DNA of 64,000 nt, taken from the NCBI GenBank assembly GCA_963791225.1, contig CAWBRV010000005.1, positions 62,001 through 126,000 of the forward strand, given 5' to 3'. The position numbers and the translations under genes were made by a program. The notes beneath the pieces were generated by a model that saw only the letters and a program-made list of their open reading frames with translations, was not told the origin of the DNA and did not search any database. The stretch is from PALSA-612 sp963791225. Its GTDB lineage: Bacteria > Actinomycetota > Thermoleophilia > Gaiellales > Gaiellaceae. This document shows positions 26,497 to 33,765 of this stretch, one piece after another (the stretch's first letter is position 1; each line of letters starts with the position of its first letter).

Positions 26497-27510
26497 ATGG
26501 CACTGCGAGTTGGCATCAACGGCTTCGGGCGCATCGGGAGGAACTTCCTGCGCGCCCACCTGGCACGGGGGGGCGACTTCGAGATCGTGGCCGTGAACGA
26601 CCTCGGGGACCCGGACGTGCTCGCGCACCTGCTGCACTACGACTCGACGCACGGACGGCTCGAGGGCGTCGAGTCGGGCGGCGACCGGATCACGGCCGGC
26701 GGCACGAGCTTCCAGGTACTCGCCGAGCGCGATCCGTCGAAGCTGCCGTGGAATGATCTCGGCGTCGACGTCGTCGTCGAGTCGACCGGCCTGTTCACCG
26801 CCCGCGAAGGTGCCGAGCAGCATCTGGCCGCCGGCGCAAAGAAGGTGTTGATCTCGGCCCCCGCGACCGATCCCGACATCACGATCGTGCTGGGGGTCAA
26901 CGACGACGAGTACGACGCGGAGCGGCATCACATCGTCAGCAACGCCTCCTGCACCACCAACTGCGTCGGGCCGATGGCGAAGCTCCTCCTCGACACATTC
27001 GGGATCGAGTCGGGCTTCATGACCACGATCCACGCCTACACAACCGAGCAGCAGCTCCAGGACCAGGTCGCCTTCACGCGGAAGGGCAAGCCCGACCTGC
27101 GCCGTATGCGCTCGGCCCCCGTGAACATCATCCCGGCCTCCACCGGGGCGGCCCGCGCGATCGGCGAGGTGATCCCCGAGTTGAAGGGCAAGCTGGACGG
27201 GATGGCGATGCGCGTGCCGGTCCCCGACGGGTCGGTCACCGACCTCGTCTGCGTGCTGGGGCGAGCCGCGACCGCCGAGGAGGTCAACGAGGCCTTCCGT
27301 AGTGCGGCAGCATCGGCACGCTGGCAGGGCGTGCTGAAGTACACCGAGGACCCGATCGTCTCGTCCGACATCGTCGGCGACTCGAACTCCTGCATCCTCG
27401 ACGGACTCTCGACGATGGCGCAAGGGAACCTGGTCAAGGTGATCGGCTGGTACGACAACGAGTGGGGCTACAGCTGCCGTCTCGTCGACCTGGCCGGGAA
27501 GCTGCTCTGA
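26497..27510 (+). CDS. gap: Glyceraldehyde-3-phosphate dehydrogenase
   Basis: 337 residues, full length. NAD-binding loop INGFGRIGRNFLRA at the N-terminus, catalytic Cys in SNASCTTNC (about residue 152), and conserved HAYTTEQQLQDQ and WYDNEWGYSCR. It converts glyceraldehyde-3-phosphate to 1,3-bisphosphoglycerate. First of four adjacent glycolytic genes in pathway order gap-pgk-tpiA-gpmI. Confidence 0.97.
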   Translation: MALRVGINGFGRIGRNFLRAHLARGGDFEIVAVNDLGDPDVLAHLLHYDSTHGRLEGVESGGDRITAGGTSFQVLAERDPSKLPWNDLGVDVVVESTGLFTAREGAEQHLAAGAKKVLISAPATDPDITIVLGVNDDEYDAERHHIVSNASCTTNCVGPMAKLLLDTFGIESGFMTTIHAYTTEQQLQDQVAFTRKGKPDLRRMRSAPVNIIPASTGAARAIGEVIPELKGKLDGMAMRVPVPDGSVTDLVCVLGRAATAEEVNEAFRSAAASARWQGVLKYTEDPIVSSDIVGDSNSCILDGLSTMAQGNLVKVIGWYDNEWGYSCRLVDLAGKLL

Positions 27511-27514
27511 CCGG

Positions 27515-28558
27515 ATGAAGCTGCCGAGGTCGGTTCGGGACGCCGACGTCGACGGGAAGCGCGTGCTCGTACGGGCGGACCTGAACGTGCCGCTGGAAGA
27601 CGGACGAGTTGCCGACGACACGCGTATCCGCGCGTCGCTGCCGACGCTCCGGCTCCTGCTCGACGCGGGCGCCGCCGAAGTCGCCGTCTGCTCCCACCTC
27701 GGACGGCCGAAAGGGCCCGACCCCGCGTTCGCCATGGCACCGGTCGAGGCGCATCTCCGCGGGCTCCTTCCCGACGAGCGGGTCCGCGTGCTCGAGAACA
27801 CCCGCTTCAACACCGGCGAGACGAAGAACGATCCGGACTACGCGCGCGAGCTCGCCGAGGGCCGCGACCTGTACGTGAACGACGCCTTCGGCTCCGCGCA
27901 CCGCGCGCACTCCTCGACGGAGGGCGTTGCCCACCTCCTGCCCGCCTACGCCGGCCTCCTGCTCCTCGACGAGCTCGAGCACCTCGGCCGCCTGCTCGGC
28001 GAGGTCGAGCGGCCGTTCGTGCTCGTCGCGGGCGGCGCCAAGGTCGACGACAAGCTCGGCGTGCTCACGCATCTCGGCGGCCGGGCCGACACCGTGCTGA
28101 TCGGCGGCAAGATGGCCGAGCAGCTCCGCGACGAGAACCCGCTCCCGTTCCCGGTCGAGCTGCCCGTGGACGTGGTCGCTGCGGCGGCGTTCGCCGCGGA
28201 CGCAGAGACGGACGTCGTGCCGTCCGACGCCGTGCCGGACGGCTGGCTCGGCCTCGACATCGGGCCTGCGACGGCCAGCCGCTTCGGCGGCCTCGTCCGC
28301 GCCGCGAGGACGATCTTCTGGAACGGGCCGATGGGCGTCTTCGAGTGGCCCCGATTCGCCGCGGGCACGACGGCGCTCGCACAGGCCGTGGCCGAGGCGG
28401 ATGCCTACTCCGTCGTCGGCGGGGGCGACTCGGTGCGCGCCGTCAACGAGGCCGGCCTCGCCGACAGCGTCTCCTGGGTCTCCACCGGCGGCGGCGCGTC
28501 GCTCGAGCTGCTCGAGGGCAAGGAGCTCCCGGGCGTGGCCGCGATTCCGTCGGCGTAG
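27515..28558 (+). CDS. pgk: Phosphoglycerate kinase (short form)
   Basis: 347 residues, about 40-50 shorter than the common 390-400. All core blocks are present: KRVLVRADLNVPLEDG, SHLGRPKG, ENTRFNTGETKN, AFGSAHRAHSS, VAGGAKVDDK, FWNGPMGVFE and the C-terminal VGGGDSVRAV...STGGGASLELLEGKELPG. The shortening lies in the middle, in the loop and helix region around 200-250, rather than at active-site segments. ATG 27515 is 4 bp after the gap stop. Its TAG stop is part of the TAGGAT box that may serve tpiA. Confidence 0.96.
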   Translation: MKLPRSVRDADVDGKRVLVRADLNVPLEDGRVADDTRIRASLPTLRLLLDAGAAEVAVCSHLGRPKGPDPAFAMAPVEAHLRGLLPDERVRVLENTRFNTGETKNDPDYARELAEGRDLYVNDAFGSAHRAHSSTEGVAHLLPAYAGLLLLDELEHLGRLLGEVERPFVLVAGGAKVDDKLGVLTHLGGRADTVLIGGKMAEQLRDENPLPFPVELPVDVVAAAAFAADAETDVVPSDAVPDGWLGLDIGPATASRFGGLVRAARTIFWNGPMGVFEWPRFAAGTTALAQAVAEADAYSVVGGGDSVRAVNEAGLADSVSWVSTGGGASLELLEGKELPGVAAIPSA

Positions 28559-28561
28559 GAT
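28556..28561 (+). promoter_or_regulatory. Internal -10 box of tpiA, containing the pgk stop codon
   Basis: TAGGAT begins with the TAG stop of pgk and ends 6 nt before the tpiA ATG, so tpiA-gpmI may also be transcribed from an internal leaderless start. Confidence 0.35.
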
Positions 28562-28567
28562 CGAGCC

Positions 28568-29248
28568 ATGCTGATCGCCGCCAACTGGAAGATGTTCAAG
28601 ACGCAGGCCGAGACGCGCGCCTTCTGCGCCGCGTTCACGCCTTCCGACGGCGTGGAGGCGGTGATCTGCCCGCCGTTCACGTCGCTCGCCGCGGCCGTCG
28701 AGAGCGGCTCGACCGTCTTCGCGCAGAACGTGCACTGGGCCGACGACGGGGCGTTCACGGGCGAGATCTCGATCGCGATGCTGAAGGAGCTCGGCGTCTC
28801 GGGGGCGATCGTCGGCCACTCCGAGCGGCGCCAGTACTTCGGCGAGACGGACGAGGGCACCGCCCGCCGCGCCGCCGCCGCGCTCGCAGCGGGCCTGCGC
28901 GTGATTGCATGTGTCGGCGAGCTCGAGGCCGAGCGCGAAGCGGGGGAGACGGAGGCAGTGCTCCGCCGTCAGGTGTCGGCGCTCGCGCCGCACCCGGCAC
29001 TCGTCGTCGCCTACGAGCCCGTCTGGGCGATCGGGACGGGAAAGACGGCGACGCCGGCGATCGCCCAGGAGGCGCACGCCTTCATCAAGTCTCTGCTCGA
29101 CGCACCCGTCCTCTACGGGGGCTCGGTCAAGCCCGACAACGCCGCCGAGCTCCTCGCCCAGCCCGACGTCGACGGAGCGCTCGTCGGCGGTGCCTCTCTC
29201 GACCCCGAGTCGTTAGCCGCGATTTGCCGGGCTGCACGCCGCTCGTAG
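28568..29248 (+). CDS. tpiA: Triosephosphate isomerase
   Basis: 226 residues, slightly short for the family. Substrate Asn-Lys in AANWKMFK, catalytic His in VGHSERRQYF, catalytic Glu in YEPVWAIGTG, and phosphate loops VLYGGSVKPDN and DGALVGGASL. It interconverts dihydroxyacetone phosphate and glyceraldehyde-3-phosphate. Its last 25 bp overlap the start of gpmI. Confidence 0.96.
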   Translation: MLIAANWKMFKTQAETRAFCAAFTPSDGVEAVICPPFTSLAAAVESGSTVFAQNVHWADDGAFTGEISIAMLKELGVSGAIVGHSERRQYFGETDEGTARRAAAALAAGLRVIACVGELEAEREAGETEAVLRRQVSALAPHPALVVAYEPVWAIGTGKTATPAIAQEAHAFIKSLLDAPVLYGGSVKPDNAAELLAQPDVDGALVGGASLDPESLAAICRAARRS

Positions 29249-30675
29249 TCCTCGTCGTGCTCGACGGCTGGGGCTGTGCGCCTCCAGGACCGGGCAACGC
29301 GGTCGAGCTCGCCGGCACGCCCGTCTTCGACCGGCTCTGGGCCGAGTACCCGCACACGACGCTCGCTGCCTCGGGCGGGGCGGTCGGCCTGCCGCCGGGC
29401 CAGATGGGGAACTCCGAGGTCGGTCACTTGACGATCGGCTCCGGCCGCGTGCTCTTCCAGGACCTGATGCGGGTGAACAAGGCGATCGAGGACGGGTCCT
29501 TCTTCGAGAACCCGGCGCTCGTCTCCGCCTTCGAGCGCGGCAACCGGGTACACCTGCTCGGCCTCGTCTCGAACGGCGGGGTCCACTCCCACATCGACCA
29601 CCTGCGCGCGCTGCTCCGCTTCGCGCCCGAGAAGACGTGGATCCACGCGTTCACCGACGGCCGGGACGTGTCTCCGCACGCCGCCGTCGACGACCTGGCA
29701 ACACTCCCGACCGAGCGCATTGCGACGGTCTGCGGCCGCTACTACGGCATGGATCGCGACCAGCGCTGGGACCGCACCGACCGCGCGCTGGCCGCGATCA
29801 CGCGCGGTGACGGCGAGCGGGCCGACGATCCGGTCGCCGCCGTCCGGGCGAGCTACGAGCGGGGCGTCACCGACGAGTTCGTCGAGCCGGTCGTGCTCGA
29901 CGGGCGCCCGCGCCTCGAGCACAGTGACACGGCGATCTTCTTCAACTTCCGCCCCGACCGGGGCCGGCAGCTCTCGCAGCGCCTGCTCGAGGGCGGCTAC
30001 GACCTGACGACGATGACGCGCTATCGCGACGACCTCGACTGCCCGGTCGCGTTCGCCGAGCAGGAGGTCGCCCAGACGATGGCCCAGATGCTCGCCGCGA
30101 ACGGCGTGCGGCAGCTCCACGCGGCCGAGACCGAGAAGTACGCGCACGTGACGTACTTCTTCAACGGCGGCCGCGAGCAGGAGTGGCCCGGTGAGACGAG
30201 GATCCTCGTGCCGTCACCTCGCGAGGTGGGCACCTACGACAAGAAGCCCGAGATGTCAGCGCCCGAGCTCGCAGACCGCTTCTGCGCCGAGATCGGAGCC
30301 GGCTATGCCTTCGCCGTCGTCAACTTCGCGAATCCGGACATGGTCGGCCATTCGGGCGTCATTCCCGCGGTCGTGAAGGCGGTGGAGACGACCGACACCT
30401 GTCTCGGCCAGGTCGTCGACGCGGTGCAGGCGGCGGGCGGCGTGCTGCTGATCACGGCCGACCACGGCAACGCGGAGAAGATGCTCGAGGACGACGGCGT
30501 CAGCCCCCACACGGCACACACGACGAACCCAGTCCCGCTGATCGCCACGATCCCCGGGGTCGAGTTGGCCGAGGGTGGGGAGCTGTCCGATCTCGTTCCG
30601 ACGGCGCTCGACCTGCTCGGCCTCGAACAGCCGCCGGAGATGACCGGGAGGACGCTGGTCAGGACCGCACGGTAA
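29224..30675 (+). CDS. gpmI: 2,3-bisphosphoglycerate-independent phosphoglycerate mutase
   Basis: About 483 residues. Alkaline-phosphatase-fold enzyme with the metal Asp in VVLDGWGCAPPGPGNAV, the catalytic Ser in GQMGNSEVGHLTIGSGR, TDGRDVSPHA, and the metal-binding TADHGNAEKM and PHTAHTTNPVP near the C-terminus. TTG 29224 is chosen because the GTG at 29257 would remove the first beta-strand that carries the metal Asp; it makes the gene overlap tpiA by 25 bp. Upstream sequence in the same open frame is antisense or shifted pgk/tpiA coding and is not part of the protein. Confidence 0.93.
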   Translation: MPGCTPLVVLVVLDGWGCAPPGPGNAVELAGTPVFDRLWAEYPHTTLAASGGAVGLPPGQMGNSEVGHLTIGSGRVLFQDLMRVNKAIEDGSFFENPALVSAFERGNRVHLLGLVSNGGVHSHIDHLRALLRFAPEKTWIHAFTDGRDVSPHAAVDDLATLPTERIATVCGRYYGMDRDQRWDRTDRALAAITRGDGERADDPVAAVRASYERGVTDEFVEPVVLDGRPRLEHSDTAIFFNFRPDRGRQLSQRLLEGGYDLTTMTRYRDDLDCPVAFAEQEVAQTMAQMLAANGVRQLHAAETEKYAHVTYFFNGGREQEWPGETRILVPSPREVGTYDKKPEMSAPELADRFCAEIGAGYAFAVVNFANPDMVGHSGVIPAVVKAVETTDTCLGQVVDAVQAAGGVLLITADHGNAEKMLEDDGVSPHTAHTTNPVPLIATIPGVELAEGGELSDLVPTALDLLGLEQPPEMTGRTLVRTAR

Positions 30676-30758
30676 GGCCGTCGTAATAGGGCGATTAAAA
30701 CTGTCCTAAGGCTGCAATCCGACGCTGTGCATACGCTCAATTCACAGATACACAAGGC

Positions 30759-30764
30759 TATACT
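30759..30764 (+). promoter_or_regulatory. -10 box of the ECF sigma gene
   Basis: TATACT lies in an unusually AT-rich 90-bp gap after gpmI and ends 9 nt before the TTG at 30774. No -35 hexamer at 16-18 nt is convincing. Confidence 0.45.
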
Positions 30765-30773
30765 CCGCCCACC

Positions 30774-31400
30774 TTGTCACTCCCGCAACCTGACCTCGCA
30801 ATCCTCCGCAAAGCGCAGCGTGGTGACGAGCGCGCGTTCTCCATCCTGGTTCGCGCCTACGAGACTCCGGTCTTCAACTACGTGCTCCGCCTCGTCGGCG
30901 ACAGGTCGCTGGCCGAGGATCTGACGCAGGAGGTCTTCCTCCGCGTCTATCAGGGTCTGCCGAAGTTCTCGCTGCGCTGTCGGTTCACGACCTGGCTCTT
31001 CCAGGTGACGAAGAACCGGGTGCTCGACGAGCTGCGCGCACTCGAGCGCCGTCCCCGCTCGGTCGTCGCGCTCGAGGACGCGCCGCAGTTCGAGGTTCTG
31101 GATGCACCGGCGGAGCGGATCGAGGCGATGGACGCCGTCTGGCGCGGCATCAACGCGCTCAACGTCGACCTGAAGATGGCGCTGCTCCTCCGCGACGTCG
31201 TCGGGCTGTCGTACACCGAGATCGCCGACTCGCTCGAGATCACGCTCGCGACCGTGAAGTGGCGGATCTACAAGGCGCGCGAGGAAGTCCAGCTCTCGCT
31301 CGCCCGCGAGGGCATCGGCTACCCGGGCAGCGCCGAGCACTCTCACGACGACACGGGTTCGGCCGACGTCGTCGAGCTCCGCCCCGGCGCGACGCTCTAG
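30774..31400 (+). CDS. ECF-type RNA polymerase sigma factor
   Basis: 208 residues. Sigma region 2 (AFSILVRAYETPVFNYVLRL, then DLTQEVFLRVYQGL and FTTWLFQVTKNRVLDELR) and region 4 (LLLRDVVGLSYTEIADSLEI, LATVKWRIYKAREEVQ). A 40-residue acidic tail follows. The only start that keeps region 2 is TTG 30774, very close to the presumed transcription start. No anti-sigma gene follows; the next gene is convergent, so control is not by a neighbouring membrane anti-sigma. Confidence 0.9.
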   Translation: MSLPQPDLAILRKAQRGDERAFSILVRAYETPVFNYVLRLVGDRSLAEDLTQEVFLRVYQGLPKFSLRCRFTTWLFQVTKNRVLDELRALERRPRSVVALEDAPQFEVLDAPAERIEAMDAVWRGINALNVDLKMALLLRDVVGLSYTEIADSLEITLATVKWRIYKAREEVQLSLAREGIGYPGSAEHSHDDTGSADVVELRPGATL

Positions 31401-31404
31401 CGTT

Positions 31405-32133
31405 CTAGGCGCCTGACGACAGGCGCTCGGCGAGCGGCTCCGGAAGCCCCGCTCCGCGGATTTCCCTCTGCGTCTCCGCGATCGGGTACCCGGTGCGGCG
31501 AAACGACGCGTGGCGCGCATCGAGGTCGAGCAGGAGCCAGGCGGCGCGCGCGTCTCCGTCGCGCGGCTGACCGACCGACCCGGGATTCAGAAGCCAGCGG
31601 TCGTCGTCGAGATCGACCTCCGTCCCCGCTGGGGCGTGCCCGCCGGTGAGCTCGCCTCCCTCGTTCGTCACGGCAAGCGGGACGTGGCTGTGCCCGACGA
31701 GGACGATGCCCGCCGTCGTGAGCTCGAGGGCGGCGGCGGCGGCGTGGTCGGTGAGCACGTACTCCCAGACCGGATCGCGCGGGCTGCCGTGGAACATCTG
31801 CACGCCCTCCGTCTCCGCGAGAGGTACGAGCGCCACGAGGAACGCCCGCGCGCGCTCACCGAGCACGCCTCGAGTCCACAGCGCCGCGGCGGCCGCGTCC
31901 GGCGAGAAGTCCTGGATGTCGACGTCCCCGCGGACGCCGAGGTCGTGGTTCCCGGCCAGGCAGATCGCCGCGCGCTCCTCCACGATGCCGCAGCACTCGT
32001 CCGGTTTCGGCCCGTAGCCGACGATGTCCCCCAGGCACCAGACGGCGTCGGGCGACTCGCCCCCGATCGCCTCCAGCACCGCCTCGAGGGCGTGCAGGTT
32101 CGAATGGATGTCCGAGACGACGGCGACGCGCAT
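31405..32133 (-). CDS. Calcineurin-like metallophosphoesterase (YfcE/MJ0936 type)
   Basis: 242 residues. The metal-binding motifs are in order: VVSDIHSNLHALEAVL, CLGDIVGYGP, CLAGNHDLGV and VLVGHSHVPL, followed by LLNPGSVGQPRDG. Such proteins are phosphodiesterases or phosphatases with two metals; the substrate is unknown. One speculative link is cyclic nucleotide hydrolysis, given the cyclase genes 2-8 kb away. ATG 32133; the gene ends 4 bp from the sigma-factor stop. Confidence 0.88.
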   Translation of the reverse strand: MRVAVVSDIHSNLHALEAVLEAIGGESPDAVWCLGDIVGYGPKPDECCGIVEERAAICLAGNHDLGVRGDVDIQDFSPDAAAAALWTRGVLGERARAFLVALVPLAETEGVQMFHGSPRDPVWEYVLTDHAAAAALELTTAGIVLVGHSHVPLAVTNEGGELTGGHAPAGTEVDLDDDRWLLNPGSVGQPRDGDARAAWLLLDLDARHASFRRTGYPIAETQREIRGAGLPEPLAERLSSGA

Positions 32134-32237
32134 GGGGCGCGAGCCTATACGGGTCGAAAACTCAAGGCCCTAGCAGCGGTGCTGGATCGGCTCAACCATG
32201 CGAGTCGTCCCTGCCGTACCTGCCCCTAAATGCAGTG

Positions 32238-32259
32238 CCGGTGGTGTCCCGGTGGTGTC
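32238..32259. repeat. Perfect 11-bp tandem repeat
   Basis: CCGGTGGTGTC occurs twice back to back in the gap between the phosphoesterase gene and the mobile-element remnant. Short direct repeats of this kind can be arm-type integrase sites, but no integrase gene is present. Confidence 0.5.
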
Positions 32260-32338
32260 TCGGACTCGTCGCCTGCCTTGGCAACCCGTAGCCGCTCAGC
32301 TTCCCGCCCCAAGCTCAGGCGCCTTTAACGTCTCTATG

Positions 32339-32401
32339 GGCGAGCGTCCCGTGACAACTGACGGTGTCGCCCGGCAGCCTTGCCGGCGCGGGACGCTCGC
32401 C
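32339..32401 (-). terminator. Large structured hairpin at the end of the zinc-ribbon genes
   Basis: Perfect 13-bp arms 32339-32351 and 32389-32401 enclose 37 nt that contain a second small hairpin (CCGGCA/TGCCGG). The arm directly abuts the stop codon at 32402. It is more elaborate than a simple terminator and could be a structured RNA element. Confidence 0.5.
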
Positions 32402-32614
32402 TCATGGAAGCGGCGGCCACGACTGGATCTCCTCGAGCGAGTACCTGGCGAGCCACCATCCGCGTGCCGCTGCGATCGCGGCCGGGCCAGGCCCGGGGTG
32501 CTTGCATGAGCGGCAGCGATGAGGCAGGCCACAGCGGCGCTGCTCGCGCGCAGCGCGGCGGCTTATCCGATAGCCATCGCCGCAGTCGGCACAGGTGACG
32601 ACTTGCGAGGACAT
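32402..32614 (-). CDS. Small zinc-ribbon protein, copy 1
   Basis: 70 residues starting MSSQVVTCADCGDGYRISRR. Two CxxC pairs (CADC and CRSC, about 25 residues apart) make a four-Cys zinc ribbon. The tail GWWLARYSLEEIQSWPP is shared with the neighbouring gene. The two proteins align over about 60 residues, so they arose by tandem duplication. Likely a small nucleic-acid-binding or adaptor protein of mobile-element origin. ATG 32614. Confidence 0.6.
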   Translation of the reverse strand: MSSQVVTCADCGDGYRISRRAAREQRRCGLPHRCRSCKHPGPGPAAIAAARGWWLARYSLEEIQSWPPLP

Positions 32615-32647
32615 CCTGGCGCGGGTGTTCGCCGCGCGCTCCCGATC

Positions 32648-32908
32648 TCATGCCTTTGTCCAATTTCCACTAAGGCAACGCCGGCCAGGATCGGAGCTCG
32701 GCCAGCGATACCGCGCGAGCCACCATCCTTTCGACGCCTCGATCGCGGCCAGACCCGCGCCGGTGTCCGGGTGCCGGCACGAGTGGCAGAGATCAGGCAG
32801 GCCACGGCGGCGGTGCTCGGCCACGGTACGCCTCGTCAGCTCGAACGGGTCGCCGCAGTCGGCGCAGACGACGACCTCGACCGGCGACAGCCGGGTGCTG
32901 CTTCCCAC
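32648..32908 (-). CDS. Small zinc-ribbon protein, copy 2
   Basis: 86 residues from GTG 32908. It contains VVVCADCGDPFELTRR, CHSCRHPDTGAG and SKGWWLARYRWPSSD, the same order of motifs as the gene 33 bp downstream. The C-terminal 15 residues differ and look less ordered. Same proposed role as copy 1. Adjacent to the excisionase relic and HNH gene, which supports a mobile-element origin. Confidence 0.6.
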   Translation of the reverse strand: MGSSTRLSPVEVVVCADCGDPFELTRRTVAEHRRRGLPDLCHSCRHPDTGAGLAAIEASKGWWLARYRWPSSDPGRRCLSGNWTKA

Positions 32909-32965
32909 GTCGGCAGACTAAAGCGATTCGCTTATCCACCGCCCGATCTGTTATAAGAGATATGC

Positions 32966-33121
32966 ATGATCGCTAACGAGCGTACAGAGTTGCTAACCGT
33001 CAAGGAAGTAGCCCGCCGCGTCGACCAGCACTCGATCAGCATCTAGCGCAGGATCGCCCGCGGCGAACTGGCGGCCGTGCGGCTCGGCCCTGGCGGCCGC
33101 ATCCGGATTCCGCGTCGTGCG
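32966..33121 (+). pseudogene. Excisionase-type helix-turn-helix with internal TAG stop
   Basis: From ATG 32966 the frame reads a HTH_17/excisionase domain: ELLTVKEVARRVDQHSISI, then TAG (33044-33046), then RRIARGELAAVRLGPGGRIR. The stop falls where the family has an aromatic residue (usually Tyr in IYRRI), so a single TAC or TAT to TAG change explains it. The remaining frame continues without a stop into the HNH gene. Probably inactive unless the stop is read through. Confidence 0.65.
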
Positions 33122-33274
33122 GCAACCCACAAGACTGGGAGGACTGACGTGTTTCGAGGTGACCCTGACCCGTCTTTTTTTCAGGCTCCAAGTGCCGTCC
33201 ACCCGCTAGGGCCGTTTGTAGTTACTTTTCACAAGTCCGGCGGGGAGCGGGATGATCGGGCCGGATCCTGCGTG

Positions 33275-33565
33275 ATGCGGCGCCAGCGCAAGATTTACAG
33301 CACGGCGCGATGGAAGCGGCTTCGCCTCCAGATTCTCGAGCGTGACCGGTGGACGTGCCATTACTGTCGGCAGCCGTTGAGTCGTACTGCGCCGTGGGGT
33401 GCTCAGGTTGACCATGTGAAACCCCTGTGCCTGGGTGGCAGCGCCTTCGACCCGGCGAACCTCGTCGCGTGCTGCGTGACCTGTAACACGAGTCGGGGTG
33501 CCGCGGTGCAGCGCACGCTCGGCAAGTCGCACCCGTCGGTTCGGGTCGGCGCGATCAGGGTCTAG
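33275..33565 (+). CDS. HNH endonuclease (phage type)
   Basis: 96 residues from ATG 33275 (GTG 33272 possible). It has CHYC, then QVDHVKPLCLGGSAFDPANL with the catalytic His and Asn, and a second pair CCVTCNTSRG, so the zinc-bound beta-beta-alpha HNH fold is complete. Related proteins sit next to phage terminase genes or act as small homing or defence nucleases; no terminase is visible here. Upstream, the frame is open back into the excisionase relic. Confidence 0.75.
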   Translation: MRRQRKIYSTARWKRLRLQILERDRWTCHYCRQPLSRTAPWGAQVDHVKPLCLGGSAFDPANLVACCVTCNTSRGAAVQRTLGKSHPSVRVGAIRV

Positions 33566-33589
33566 GGGAACCGCGTACGCCGCGAGCTC

Positions 33590-33672
33590 GTTGAACGCTT
33601 GGGGGGTTAGGAGATAGGGCCTCGCGAAACGCCGCACCTTCCTACGTGCTGAACGTGTGGGGGGTTCTAGGA
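33590..33672. repeat. Imperfect direct repeat pair
   Basis: Copies at 33590-33613 and 33648-33672 share GNTGAACGNNTGGGGGGTT, 58 bp apart, in the gap between the HNH gene and the cyclase-ATPase gene. They may be a protein-binding site or an element boundary. Confidence 0.4.
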
Positions 33673-33765
33673 ATCGACCAAACCCGGACGCATCGCGTTG
33701 GTACCGATGATGGTGATCCGGAGCGCGATATGGGCGTTTCGCCAACGGACAGGCCGTTGGCAGGT

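Noticed and set aside
28345..29223. Long upstream extension of the gpmI frame
   Set aside because: It lies in a shifted frame of pgk and tpiA, both clearly coding, so gpmI must begin near 29224.
32134..32338. A tRNA or riboswitch upstream of the zinc-ribbon region
   Set aside because: No acceptor, anticodon or T-arm pairing could be built, and no known riboswitch core is recognisable.
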